Positions 25,818 through 33,979 of a stretch of 64,000 bases of DNA are shown in pieces. Numbering within the stretch: position 1 is the first letter of the stretch; every line of letters starts with the position of its first letter. The translations under genes and the position numbers were made by a program. The DNA is taken from contig JAFUEP010000030.1 of assembly GCA_017470345.1 (NCBI GenBank), positions 1-64,000 on the forward strand, written 5' to 3'. The notes beneath the pieces are model-generated. The model was not told the origin of the DNA. It saw nothing but the letters and a program-made list of their open reading frames with translations, and made no database searches. Source of the stretch: Prevotella sp. (GTDB lineage: Bacteria > Bacteroidota > Bacteroidia > Bacteroidales > Bacteroidaceae).

Positions 25818-26255
25818 ATGGAGATAAAGACAATCGGTCTGGCCAGCGACCATGCGGGCTACGAACTGAAACAATTCGTGAAGAAGTATCTCGAGGAGAA
25901 GGGATACACATTCAAGGACTACGGCACCTACACGGAGGAGTCGTGCGACTACAGCGACTTCGGACATGCGCTGGCGCGGGGCATCGAGGCGGGCGAGGTC
26001 TATCCCGGCATCGCCATCTGCGGCTCGGGCGAGGGCATCGCCATGACGCTCAACAAGCACCAGTCGATCCGCGCGGGCCTGTGTTGGATTCCTGAGATAG
26101 CCCACCTCATACGGCAGCACAACAACGCCAACGTGCTGGTGATGCCCGGCCGCTTCATCGACGAGGCGATGGCACGGCGCATCATGGACGAGTTCTTCGC
26201 CACGGAGTTTGAGGGTGGACGCCATCAGCGCCGCATCGACAAGATTCCCGTCTGA
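25818..26255 (+). CDS. rpiB: Ribose-5-phosphate isomerase B
   Basis: 145 residues of the RpiB/LacAB family: GLASDHAGYELK near the N-terminus, CGSGEGIAMTLNKHQSIRAGL with the catalytic-region Cys and the family's active-site loop, and NANVLVMPGRFI. It interconverts ribose-5-P and ribulose-5-P in the pentose phosphate pathway. It lies 64 bp after the IspD-family gene on the same strand, so cotranscription is possible. A strong hairpin terminator follows. Confidence 0.93.
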   Translation: MEIKTIGLASDHAGYELKQFVKKYLEEKGYTFKDYGTYTEESCDYSDFGHALARGIEAGEVYPGIAICGSGEGIAMTLNKHQSIRAGLCWIPEIAHLIRQHNNANVLVMPGRFIDEAMARRIMDEFFATEFEGGRHQRRIDKIPV

Positions 26256-26287
26256 GGCGCTGGCGCCTATAACGGCCCCCAAAAAAC

Positions 26288-26324
26288 AAAGCACCGCTTT
26301 TCAATCTGAAAGGCGGTGCTTTTT
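26288..26324. terminator. Bidirectional terminator between rpiB and GH2
   Basis: AAAGCACCGCTTTTCA (26288-26303) pairs with TGAAAGGCGGTGCTTT (26307-26322) around a 3-base loop, with T residues after and A residues before. It separates convergent genes; an extra half-copy (GCGGTGCTT) follows at about 26335. Confidence 0.8.
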
Positions 26325-26342
26325 GATGAGAGAAGCGGTGCT

Positions 26343-28763
26343 TCAGTTCGTCTGCATCTTCAGCTTGACAGGCTTCAGGCCAGCGGCGGAGGCGGTGAGC
26401 GTGACGGGGCCGGGCTGGCGGGTGGAGCGGAGGATGACGGTGCACGTGCCGTTATAGAGGCGGCGGTGGTTGCCCACGGTGAGCTCCTCGGAGTTGATGT
26501 CGCCATTGACGACGCCGACAATCTCGGCGCTGCCGTCGACGCTGAAGGTCACGTCGTCAGCGATGGTCTGGACGCGACGTCCTTTCTTGTCGAGGGCGAC
26601 GATGCGGACGTGCTGCAGGTCCTGACCGTCAGCCTTCCACGACGTATTGTCGCTCTCGGCCGTCAGCCTTGTGGCTTTGCCCGTCGTCTCGATCAGATGG
26701 CGGGCCACGACCTTCCCATCCGTACGGGCGACGGCCTCAAGCTTGCCAGGCTGATAGACGACGTCGTTCCAGCGAATCTGATTGCGCATCTTCGCATTTC
26801 CCTTGTCGTTCTGCTGGCGGCCAAGGCTGCGGCCGTTGAGCAACAGCTCCACCTCGTCAGCATTGGTGTAAGTGACGAGCGAGAGCTTCTGACCCTCCAC
26901 GCGGTTCCAATGGTCGCTCATGCCGTCGTTGCCCGTCTGGACACCGTTCCACATCTGGTCGCCCTTGCGGTCGATGACGGCGATGTGGACGAGGGGCTCG
27001 TCGGGCACGAAGAACGACTTCATGTAGTAGGCCTTGGGCTTAGGCTCGAGCGAGAGGTCGAAGACGCCTTGCGCCCAGCCCTTGGCGGGCCATCCCTGAC
27101 TCTCGCCGAGATAGTCGATGGCGCCCCAGTAGGCCAGTCCGATGACGCGGTCGAGATCCATGGCGAAGTAGTTCTCGCCCATGGCCGAGATGGAGGCCTC
27201 GCTCTGATAGAAAGTCATCCAGGGGAAGCGGCGTCCGTCGCCAGGGAAATACATGTAGCGGTAGTTGTAGGCCTGGATGTCAGTCAGCATGGCGAGGTCG
27301 CAGGGCAGCGAGTCGGTCTGCCAGTTGCGATAGCGGGGGTGCATGGCGACGGTGACGAGGCGCGTGGAGTCGTAGCGCTGCAGCAGGGTGCGCATCATCT
27401 TATAGAGCGTCACGCCAAAGTCGTTGAAGGGCTGGTTGGGGTCTTGCTGCAGCTCGTTGCCGAGGCTCCAGAGGACGACGGAGGGAGAGTTGCGGTCGCG
27501 CTTGACCCACTCGGGCACATCCTTCTGCCATAGCTGTTCAAAGGCGACGCGTCCGCCAGTGTGCTGGCGTGTCCACTTGTCGTAGAGCTCGTCGACGACG
27601 AGGATGCCGTACTTGTCGCAGAGCTCGATAAAGGAGCGGCTGTAGGGATTGTGCGAGGTGCGTATGTGGTTGATGCCGAACTGCTTCATCAGCTGGATGC
27701 GCTTCTCGATGGCACGCGGATAGGCCGCTGCACCAAGGGCGCCGAGCGTGTGGTGGTTGGCATAGCCCTTGAGGAGCACTTTGCGGCCGTTGAGCTTGAG
27801 TCCGAAGGTGGGGCCGATCTCGACGGTGCGGATGCCGAAGTGGTCGCTGACCTCGTCGACGACGTCGCCGTCCTTGCTGAGAATCTGGGCCACGACGGTG
27901 TAGAGGTGCGGCGTGTCGATGTCCCACAGCTGCGGATTGGGAATCTCGACCTCGCCAGTCAGGGCGGCCTCCTGGGTGCGGGTGCCGCGATGGCGCTCAA
28001 TCTTGCGAACCTGATCGTAGACCTGAGTGCCGTCAGGATCGACGATGCGGACGCGCACCTGGGCAGCCTCGCGGGTGCGGTTGGTCAGCTCGGCTGAGAC
28101 GCTGACATATTTATTATCGCGCGTAGTGACGTAGAGCGGATGGCGTCCGAAGTAGAGGTTGCGGGGGGTGCTGACGAGCCTGACGTCGCGGAAGAGTCCG
28201 CCACCGGTGTACCAGCGCGAGTTGCCTGGCTCGCGGGTGTCGGCCATGACGGCTATGACGTTGTCCTGGTCGAGGCGAAGCTTGTCAGTGACGTCGATCT
28301 CGAAGCCCACGTAGCCATAGTCGGTGCCGCCGATGAGCTGGCCGTTGAGATAGACATCGGCCACATACATGATGCCGCCGAAGTCAAGCAGCAGCCGACG
28401 GCCACGCAGCTCGTCGGCAGAGGGCCTCAGGTGGAGGCGATACCAGGCGCGGCCCATCTCCTTGAAGCCACGGCTGGAGAGACGGCTCTTGATGTTGGCC
28501 GCCACGTCGCTGTTGTCGGCCTTCTCGTCAGCCGCGGGGGCCACCCAGGGCTGCTCTATCTGGAAGTCGTGGGGCACGTTGACGATACGCCATGCGGAGT
28601 CGTCGTAGGCGGGGGCAGCAGCGCCCTCGACGTCGCCGGCATGGAATCGCCAGCCGAAGTTCAGGTCTTGCTCTGTACGGGGTTGGGCGCACAGGGGGCT
28701 GAGATTGCCGCAGACCGCCATCAGGGCCAGGGCAGCGATGAGGAATATTCGATTGACTGTCAT
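26343..28763 (-). CDS. Glycoside hydrolase family 2 (beta-galactosidase type)
   Basis: 806 residues from the ATG at 28763, which opens a signal peptide (IFLIAALALMAVCGNLSPLCAQ). Order: sugar-binding jelly roll (LNFGWRFHAGD...WRIVNVPHDFQ), immunoglobulin-like domain, TIM barrel with GINHIRTSHNPYS, acid/base Glu in VVLWSLGNE, nucleophile Glu in TFYQSEAS and AYWGAIDYLGE, then C-terminal DUF4982/Ig-like domains. Exo-acting beta-galactosidase is the commonest activity. It follows a GH28 gene by 13 bp; the pair would act on pectic side chains in the periplasm. Confidence 0.9.
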   Translation of the reverse strand: MTVNRIFLIAALALMAVCGNLSPLCAQPRTEQDLNFGWRFHAGDVEGAAAPAYDDSAWRIVNVPHDFQIEQPWVAPAADEKADNSDVAANIKSRLSSRGFKEMGRAWYRLHLRPSADELRGRRLLLDFGGIMYVADVYLNGQLIGGTDYGYVGFEIDVTDKLRLDQDNVIAVMADTREPGNSRWYTGGGLFRDVRLVSTPRNLYFGRHPLYVTTRDNKYVSVSAELTNRTREAAQVRVRIVDPDGTQVYDQVRKIERHRGTRTQEAALTGEVEIPNPQLWDIDTPHLYTVVAQILSKDGDVVDEVSDHFGIRTVEIGPTFGLKLNGRKVLLKGYANHHTLGALGAAAYPRAIEKRIQLMKQFGINHIRTSHNPYSRSFIELCDKYGILVVDELYDKWTRQHTGGRVAFEQLWQKDVPEWVKRDRNSPSVVLWSLGNELQQDPNQPFNDFGVTLYKMMRTLLQRYDSTRLVTVAMHPRYRNWQTDSLPCDLAMLTDIQAYNYRYMYFPGDGRRFPWMTFYQSEASISAMGENYFAMDLDRVIGLAYWGAIDYLGESQGWPAKGWAQGVFDLSLEPKPKAYYMKSFFVPDEPLVHIAVIDRKGDQMWNGVQTGNDGMSDHWNRVEGQKLSLVTYTNADEVELLLNGRSLGRQQNDKGNAKMRNQIRWNDVVYQPGKLEAVARTDGKVVARHLIETTGKATRLTAESDNTSWKADGQDLQHVRIVALDKKGRRVQTIADDVTFSVDGSAEIVGVVNGDINSEELTVGNHRRLYNGTCTVILRSTRQPGPVTLTASAAGLKPVKLKMQTN

Positions 28764-28776
28764 AGTAGTGTGTGTG

Positions 28777-30240
28777 TTATTTGAGAATTTGAATGACAAC
28801 GTTGTCCTTGGTGATGTCCTTACTGAAGTTGAACTCAGCGTCCTTGCGGGCCGAGATGTAGATGTCCTTCAGGTGGATGCCGTCGATGGGCATCTCAGGC
28901 AGTCCGTTGAACTCCATGGCGATGCCGGCCCGATGGCACACGACGTTGCGGATGTCGATGTTGCGGAAGATGGGGGTCTCCTCAGTGACGGGCTTGGGCT
29001 CGGCCTTAGGCTGCGTGCCGCCTTCAGCGAGCACCTCGCTGACCGACTTGCCACCATAATACATATTAAAGGTGAGGGCGTAGGTCGAGATGTCAGTCAT
29101 CGTGATGCCGTCGATGAAGATGTTCTCCACGATGCCGCCACGACCACGGGTCGACTTGAAGCGCAGGCCGACATCAGTGCCCACAAACTGGCAGTCGGCC
29201 ACCTTGATGTTGCGCACGCCGCCGCTCATCTCTGACCCGACGACGAAGCCGCCATGGCCGGCAAAGACGGTGCAGCCGCTGACGACGACGTTCTCGCAGG
29301 GGCGGCCACGGCGCCGTCCGTCGGCATCCTTGCCGCTCTTCAGGCAGATGCCGTCGTCGCCGGCATCGAACTTGGAGTTGACGATGAGCGCATTGCGGCA
29401 CGACTCGAGGTCGAGGGCGTCGCCGTTCTGGGCATAGGCAGGATTACGCACCAGGACATTGTCGATGATGATGTTCTCGCACATCAGGGGATGAAGATTC
29501 CAGGCGGGTGAGTTCTGGAAGATGACGCCTTCGAGGAGCACGTTGCGACAGCCGACGAGGCTGACCATCACAGGGCGCAGGAAGCGCTTCACGGCCTCCC
29601 ACTCGGCATCGGTCTTGGCCTTGGGCACGTTCATGTCGGCCCCCTGCTCACCTCTTGCATAGCCTTCAGACGGCACCCAGTAGCCCTTGCGCAGCTCCCG
29701 GCTGCCAGGCTGTTCCAGGAGGCGTTTCCAGTGGGCCTCAGTCACCTTCGACTTCTTCACGGGGCGCCAGTACTGGCCGTTGCCGTCGATGACGCCCTGC
29801 CCCGTGATCGAGACGTTCTCGAGGTCAGTGCCGCTGATGGGCGACTGGCAGCGGCGCGTGTCGAGCCCTTCGAACGAGGTCTTCACCAGCGGATAGAGGC
29901 TCTCGTCGGCCGCAAACTGCAGCACGGCACCCTGTTCGAGGTGGAGGTCGATGTTGGAGCGCAGCACGATGGGGCCCGTGAGCCAGACGCCGCGGCGCAG
30001 GACGACGTGTCCCCCACCCTGACGGGCCAGCTGGTCGATCGCCGTCTGGAGCACGTCAGTGCAGAGCCGCTCGCGGTGGTCGCCGCCATTGTCGAGCACG
30101 ACCCGGCGGTCAGGAATGGTCGGCGCCTTCACTTCTGCCATGGCGAAGGGCAGGTTCTGAGTGTACTTCCTGTAAGGATTCTTGGCCGTGATGCCCAGCG
30201 CAACGGCGAGCATCAGCAATGTCATTGTTACTTTTCGCAT
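28777..30240 (-). CDS. Glycoside hydrolase family 28 (polygalacturonase type)
   Basis: 487 residues with a short signal peptide (VTMTLLMLAVALGITAKN). Right-handed beta-helix repeats carry the four GH28 motifs: NGDALDLES (NTD-like), AGDDGICLKSG (catalytic Asp pair), GHGGFVVGSE, and RFKSTRGRGG (RIK-like). The second conserved motif and the catalytic Asp residues are intact. Likely an exo-acting galacturonidase on pectin or rhamnogalacturonan. First gene of a two-gene unit with GH2. A full consensus promoter precedes it. Confidence 0.92.
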   Translation of the reverse strand: MRKVTMTLLMLAVALGITAKNPYRKYTQNLPFAMAEVKAPTIPDRRVVLDNGGDHRERLCTDVLQTAIDQLARQGGGHVVLRRGVWLTGPIVLRSNIDLHLEQGAVLQFAADESLYPLVKTSFEGLDTRRCQSPISGTDLENVSITGQGVIDGNGQYWRPVKKSKVTEAHWKRLLEQPGSRELRKGYWVPSEGYARGEQGADMNVPKAKTDAEWEAVKRFLRPVMVSLVGCRNVLLEGVIFQNSPAWNLHPLMCENIIIDNVLVRNPAYAQNGDALDLESCRNALIVNSKFDAGDDGICLKSGKDADGRRRGRPCENVVVSGCTVFAGHGGFVVGSEMSGGVRNIKVADCQFVGTDVGLRFKSTRGRGGIVENIFIDGITMTDISTYALTFNMYYGGKSVSEVLAEGGTQPKAEPKPVTEETPIFRNIDIRNVVCHRAGIAMEFNGLPEMPIDGIHLKDIYISARKDAEFNFSKDITKDNVVIQILK

Positions 30241-30263
30241 GGTTTGTTTTAGTTTTTACACCG

Positions 30264-30294
30264 CAAAGTTAAACAAAAAAAGTGACTCAGCAAA
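30264..30294 (-). promoter_or_regulatory. GH28-GH2 operon promoter
   Basis: Complement TTTG (30291-30294), 19 bp, TAACTTTG (30264-30271), 23 bp before the GH28 ATG. It lies back-to-back with the ribE promoter. Confidence 0.7.
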
Positions 30295-30311
30295 CTTTTT
30301 CCCTTGTTTGT

Positions 30312-30342
30312 TTTGTTCTTACCTCTTTTTTTCGTAACTTTG
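30312..30342 (+). promoter_or_regulatory. ribE promoter
   Basis: TTTG (30312-30315), 19 bp, TAACTTTG (30335-30342). The start codon is 240 bp downstream, so the transcript has a long leader. Confidence 0.7.
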
Positions 30343-30348
30343 CCGCCA

Positions 30349-30581
30349 GAAAAAACCGGGGCCGTATCGGTTCGATCGGGATACTCATCAAATAACGTTG
30401 AAACTCGGTGTGTCTTCTCTTGCCAATGGCGGGCCACTAACCAAGCGTATGCACCATTTTATGCCGGTGGATTACAAAGGCGGAGAGCACCCTTAACTTG
30501 TGATAAAGGAGTTTTCATCACATCATCGGTGCGGCCCCATTCTCATTGTTCATTGTTCATTATACATTATACATTATTATT
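30349..30581 (+). ncRNA. Structured 5' leader of ribE, class unknown
   Basis: The leader of about 233 nt can close with a long-range stem, GGGGCCGTA (30358-30366) with TGCGGCCCC (30530-30538). It holds local hairpins ATCG-GTT-CGAT (about 30366-30376) and GCC-AAT-GGC (about 30422-30430). The FMN riboswitch signature was not found, so this is only a candidate cis-regulatory RNA. A heptamer array (CATTGTT x2, CATTATA x2, CATTATT; 30544-30578) covers the last 35 nt before the start codon. Confidence 0.4.
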
Positions 30582-31184
30582 ATGTTCTCAGGCATTATCG
30601 AAGAATTTGCTACAGTCGTAGACATCCGTAAAGACAGGGAAAACATTGACTTCACCTTGACATGCTCTTTCACTGACGAACTGAAGATTGACCAAAGCGT
30701 GGCCCACAACGGCGTGTGCCTCACGGTGGTGTCAATTGACGGCAACCGCTACGTGGTCACGGCCATGAAGGAGACGCTGGAGCGCTCGAACCTGGGCCTG
30801 CTCCGCGTGGGCGACAAGGTGAACGTGGAGCGCTCGATGATGATGAACGGACGCCTCGACGGCCACATCGTGCAAGGCCACGTCGACCAGACGGCCCGCT
30901 GCATCGCCATGGAGGACGCTGACGGCTCAACCTACTTCACCTTCGAATATCCCGAGGACCGCGAGATGGCCCGTCGCGGCTACTTCACCGTCGACAAGGG
31001 ATCAGTGACGGTCAACGGCGTGTCGCTCACCGTCTGCCGCCCCACACTGAACACGTTCCAGGTGGCCATCATCCCCTACACGATGACGCACACCAACTTC
31101 CAGGACATCCGCGTGGGCACGGTCGTCAACATCGAGTTCGACATCCTGGGCAAGTACATCGCCCGCCTGCAGCAGCTCGGCTAA
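30582..31184 (+). CDS. ribE: Riboflavin synthase (alpha chain)
   Basis: 200 residues from the ATG at 30582, where the canonical MFSGIIEEFATV begins. Two lumazine-binding repeats: the first with NGVCLTVVSIDG and SNLGLLRVGDKVNVERSM, the second with GHVDQTARC, VTVNGVSLTVC and YTMTHTNFQDIRVGTVVNIEFD. It dismutates 6,7-dimethyl-8-ribityllumazine to riboflavin. It stands behind a long structured leader. Its stop codon overlaps the stop of the convergent helicase gene. Confidence 0.95.
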   Translation: MFSGIIEEFATVVDIRKDRENIDFTLTCSFTDELKIDQSVAHNGVCLTVVSIDGNRYVVTAMKETLERSNLGLLRVGDKVNVERSMMMNGRLDGHIVQGHVDQTARCIAMEDADGSTYFTFEYPEDREMARRGYFTVDKGSVTVNGVSLTVCRPTLNTFQVAIIPYTMTHTNFQDIRVGTVVNIEFDILGKYIARLQQLG

Positions 31185-33805
31185 TCGAAGAAGGGCCTCA
31201 GGCATTGCATATACGGCGTCAGTCGTTTGGGGAACACACGTCCCCAGCGGCTGACGCTGTTGTCTGCATAGCTGACGATGAGACGGCGGCGGGCTCGCGA
31301 GATGGCAACATAGAACTTGCGCGCCTCCTCGTGGGAGGCCTCGTCGGAGGTGGCGTAGACGCTGGGATACTTACCCTCGACGGCGTCGTAGACAATGACA
31401 TTGTCGAACTCCAGCCCCTTGGCCTTATGCACCGTACTGACGAAGACGCGCTCACTCATGCTCTGGGCGCCACAGAGGTCGGCCTCCTTCAGTGTCGAAA
31501 GGTCGGGCATGTGGCGATGCAGCTGGTCGGCCAGTGACGACGACGTCGACGTCTCAGCCAGGAGGTCCTGCTCGATGTAGCGTGTCAGATAGGCTAGTTT
31601 AGGCATCTCCGGCAGTCGCTTCATGTCGCGGAGATAATCGTAGGCATAGGTCAGCTCGTCTGACAGCACGGGCCCCTCCGTCGCCTCGTGGAGCCGTCCG
31701 CGGGCATGGCAGTAAAGGTCGGCATAGAGATTGCGGAACCGCTCGATCGTCTTCTGATGGCGGCTGACGAACTCCAGCTGATGTCCGACGATGCTGCGGG
31801 CGCGGTCGTAACAATAGACCATCAGGCTCAGCGTAGCCAAGATGTCGTCGTTGGCCAGGTGGGAGTTCTCGCCCTCCAGCCCAAGCTCCGTCAGGAGGTC
31901 GCGCAGCTTGTAGCTCGACAGCCGAGGACGGAGCAGACGCGCCAGCTTGAGCGTGTCGAAAGCCCCCGTGAGACGGTCGGCATCGTGAGTCGCCAGGTTG
32001 TTTTTGATAATCTGACAGTCGTAATTGACATTATGTCCGATCAGCGCACAGCCCTCGATGAAATCCATGAAACGGTCGTAGGCCTCAGCTGGCGTCAGGT
32101 GAGGCTGACGGGCATATTCCTCAACCAGCGGATTGACGATGTCGCCCAGCATGGGGGGAATCTCCCTGGAAGTCTCAATGAAGAGATTCAGTTCGCCGAC
32201 CACCTTGCCCTGGCGTGTCTTCACGGCGGCAATCTGCACCACATCGTCCTCAAAGACATTCAGGCCCGTCGTCTCTGTATCGAACACGACGACGTCCTGC
32301 TGTTCATAAGCCTTGATGAACTCAGCCACGTAGGTGGAGTCCTCATAGTCGATGAAGTCGACGGGCGTCAGCGCCACCTGCATCATGGCCCTGACAAACT
32401 GGCGGGCGCTGCTGTTGGAGCTGTAGATCTGCAGTCCTGTCATCAGCTGCGACCAGGCGATGAAGTTATGCTCCATCGACACAACGGACAAGTGAGCCAG
32501 CAAGAGGCGCATCTGAGGCGTCGAGAAGAAGTCGGTGCCCGAAATCTTAAAATGGGGCAGCGTGCCCAAGGCGGCGCTCACCTCGTCGGCATCGCTGTTG
32601 AAGGCCACGATGACGGCTATCGACTCCTCAGGATGAAGCTGATAGAGATCGCTGACGAGGCGGGCCACGCGGTTGGCCTCGTCGATATTCGTGTCGCACT
32701 CGATGAGCTGCAGGTCGCCCGCCTGGCGCGGGGTTGTATTCTGAGTGGAAGGGAGGAGCGAGGGTTCAATGTCCAACTGCTGATGGCCGTAAGTATTAAA
32801 TAAATCAAGCAGATAGCGCGGCGAGCGATAGTTTTGGTAGAAGTTGTGGAAGCAGCCATCGGCACAGCGCTGGCGGAGCATGGCGAGGGTGTCAGTCTTG
32901 GCTCCCATGAACGAGAAGATCGCCTGTTGGGCATCGCCAAGGTAGACGACCGTCGCATCGTCGGCAGTGAAGAGGTCGACGATGGCCAGCTGGAGAGGAT
33001 TCAGGTCCTGCACCTCGTCAATCTGAAGCCAGCACAGCTTTCGGGTCGGGACATCCGTCGATGGCGTCGTGAGGGTGTCATAGGTGCGGAGCAACAGGTC
33101 CTCAAAGTCGAGCAGGTCGTTCTGACGCTTATATTGCTCATAGCGCCCAGCGGCATAGAGCATGTCCAGCTGGCGACGGGCCTCCACGCTGAGCAAGGCC
33201 GTCGGGTCGTCGCGATAGGTCTCAGCATGGCGATAGAGCCTGATGGACGAATCCTGCGTATAGCTCAGATTGAAAGCCACGCACAGCTCACGCAGCACGG
33301 AGGGCTTCAGCGCATCGCGATGCACCATGAGCCCGCTGGGGTAATGATGCTCACACTGGTACATGAGATGCTGCAGATTGATGATCTGAGAATACTGCTG
33401 CCTGAACTTGGTATCGCCCAGCACGCGCAACTCGTCGTCGCCCAGATAGTCGGAGATGATGCTGATACTGGTGTCAGTGTCTATCACGGCTGTATGTTCG
33501 GGCACGATGGCGTTCTCAAACAGGAAGCGCGAACAGAAGCGATGGACATTGCCGATGAAGAGTCCGTCGAGCCCTTCGACCTCGTCGGACAGCCGCTCAT
33601 AGATGCGCTCACGCATGCCTTTTGATGCACGGTTCGTGAACGTCAGGCAGGCCATATCGCTGAACTCGACGCCATGGCGGCGGGCCCACACGATGCGTTC
33701 GGCCAGCACGGCCGTCTTGCCGCACCCCGGGGGAGCCAACACTAGATGGTGTCCGCCCTGCGCCTCGATAACGCTCTGTTGTTCACTGTTGAATTGCTTA
33801 TCCAT
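31181..33805 (-). CDS. UvrD-type helicase with embedded DnaQ-like exonuclease
   Basis: 874 residues. Superfamily 1A helicase motifs: Walker A LAPPGCGKTA (23-32), LTFTNRASKGMRERI (54-68), QIDEVQDLNPLQL (261-273), GDAQQAIFSFMGA (290-302), and C-terminal STVHKAKGLEFDNVIVYD and FYVAISRARRRL. Between helicase halves, at about 505-665, lies a DEDDh exonuclease domain: FDTETTG (D509, E511), GHNVNYD (D596) and HLANDD (H649, D653). All key residues of both enzymes appear intact. Unwinding coupled to 3'-5' degradation, probably in DNA repair or recombination. Confidence 0.88.
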   Translation of the reverse strand: MDKQFNSEQQSVIEAQGGHHLVLAPPGCGKTAVLAERIVWARRHGVEFSDMACLTFTNRASKGMRERIYERLSDEVEGLDGLFIGNVHRFCSRFLFENAIVPEHTAVIDTDTSISIISDYLGDDELRVLGDTKFRQQYSQIINLQHLMYQCEHHYPSGLMVHRDALKPSVLRELCVAFNLSYTQDSSIRLYRHAETYRDDPTALLSVEARRQLDMLYAAGRYEQYKRQNDLLDFEDLLLRTYDTLTTPSTDVPTRKLCWLQIDEVQDLNPLQLAIVDLFTADDATVVYLGDAQQAIFSFMGAKTDTLAMLRQRCADGCFHNFYQNYRSPRYLLDLFNTYGHQQLDIEPSLLPSTQNTTPRQAGDLQLIECDTNIDEANRVARLVSDLYQLHPEESIAVIVAFNSDADEVSAALGTLPHFKISGTDFFSTPQMRLLLAHLSVVSMEHNFIAWSQLMTGLQIYSSNSSARQFVRAMMQVALTPVDFIDYEDSTYVAEFIKAYEQQDVVVFDTETTGLNVFEDDVVQIAAVKTRQGKVVGELNLFIETSREIPPMLGDIVNPLVEEYARQPHLTPAEAYDRFMDFIEGCALIGHNVNYDCQIIKNNLATHDADRLTGAFDTLKLARLLRPRLSSYKLRDLLTELGLEGENSHLANDDILATLSLMVYCYDRARSIVGHQLEFVSRHQKTIERFRNLYADLYCHARGRLHEATEGPVLSDELTYAYDYLRDMKRLPEMPKLAYLTRYIEQDLLAETSTSSSLADQLHRHMPDLSTLKEADLCGAQSMSERVFVSTVHKAKGLEFDNVIVYDAVEGKYPSVYATSDEASHEEARKFYVAISRARRRLIVSYADNSVSRWGRVFPKRLTPYMQCLRPFFD

Positions 33806-33898
33806 GGTCGTTCTCTTTTTCAGCTGACAAAATTAGTCTTTTTTACTGACAATGCCAAACAGAGCGGCACAAAGCGAGTGTTAAATATGCGAAAATTG

Positions 33899-33930
33899 TT
33901 TGGCCATTCGGATATTTCAGCGTAATTTTG
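33899..33930 (+). promoter_or_regulatory. CotH gene promoter
   Basis: TTTG (33899-33902), 20 bp, TAATTTTG (33923-33930): full consensus, 49 bp before the start codon. Confidence 0.75.
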
Positions 33931-33979
33931 TAGACTTAAAAGAGTATCACATCTATTATTTTAGTTTTATTGTAGCATC

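Noticed and set aside
26316..27533. 405-codon open frame on the plus strand
   Set aside because: Antisense shadow of the GH2 gene with compositionally biased translation.
30358..30538. tmRNA-like ends (GGGGCC...GGTTCGATCGGGA and ...GCGGCCCC)
   Set aside because: The 5' end resembles tmRNA, but there is no resume codon or ALAA-type tag frame, no T-arm and no CCA end, and the span is too short.
30349..30581. FMN riboswitch before ribE
   Set aside because: CCGGGGCCG near the 5' end resembles a piece of the RFN element, but the other conserved blocks are missing.
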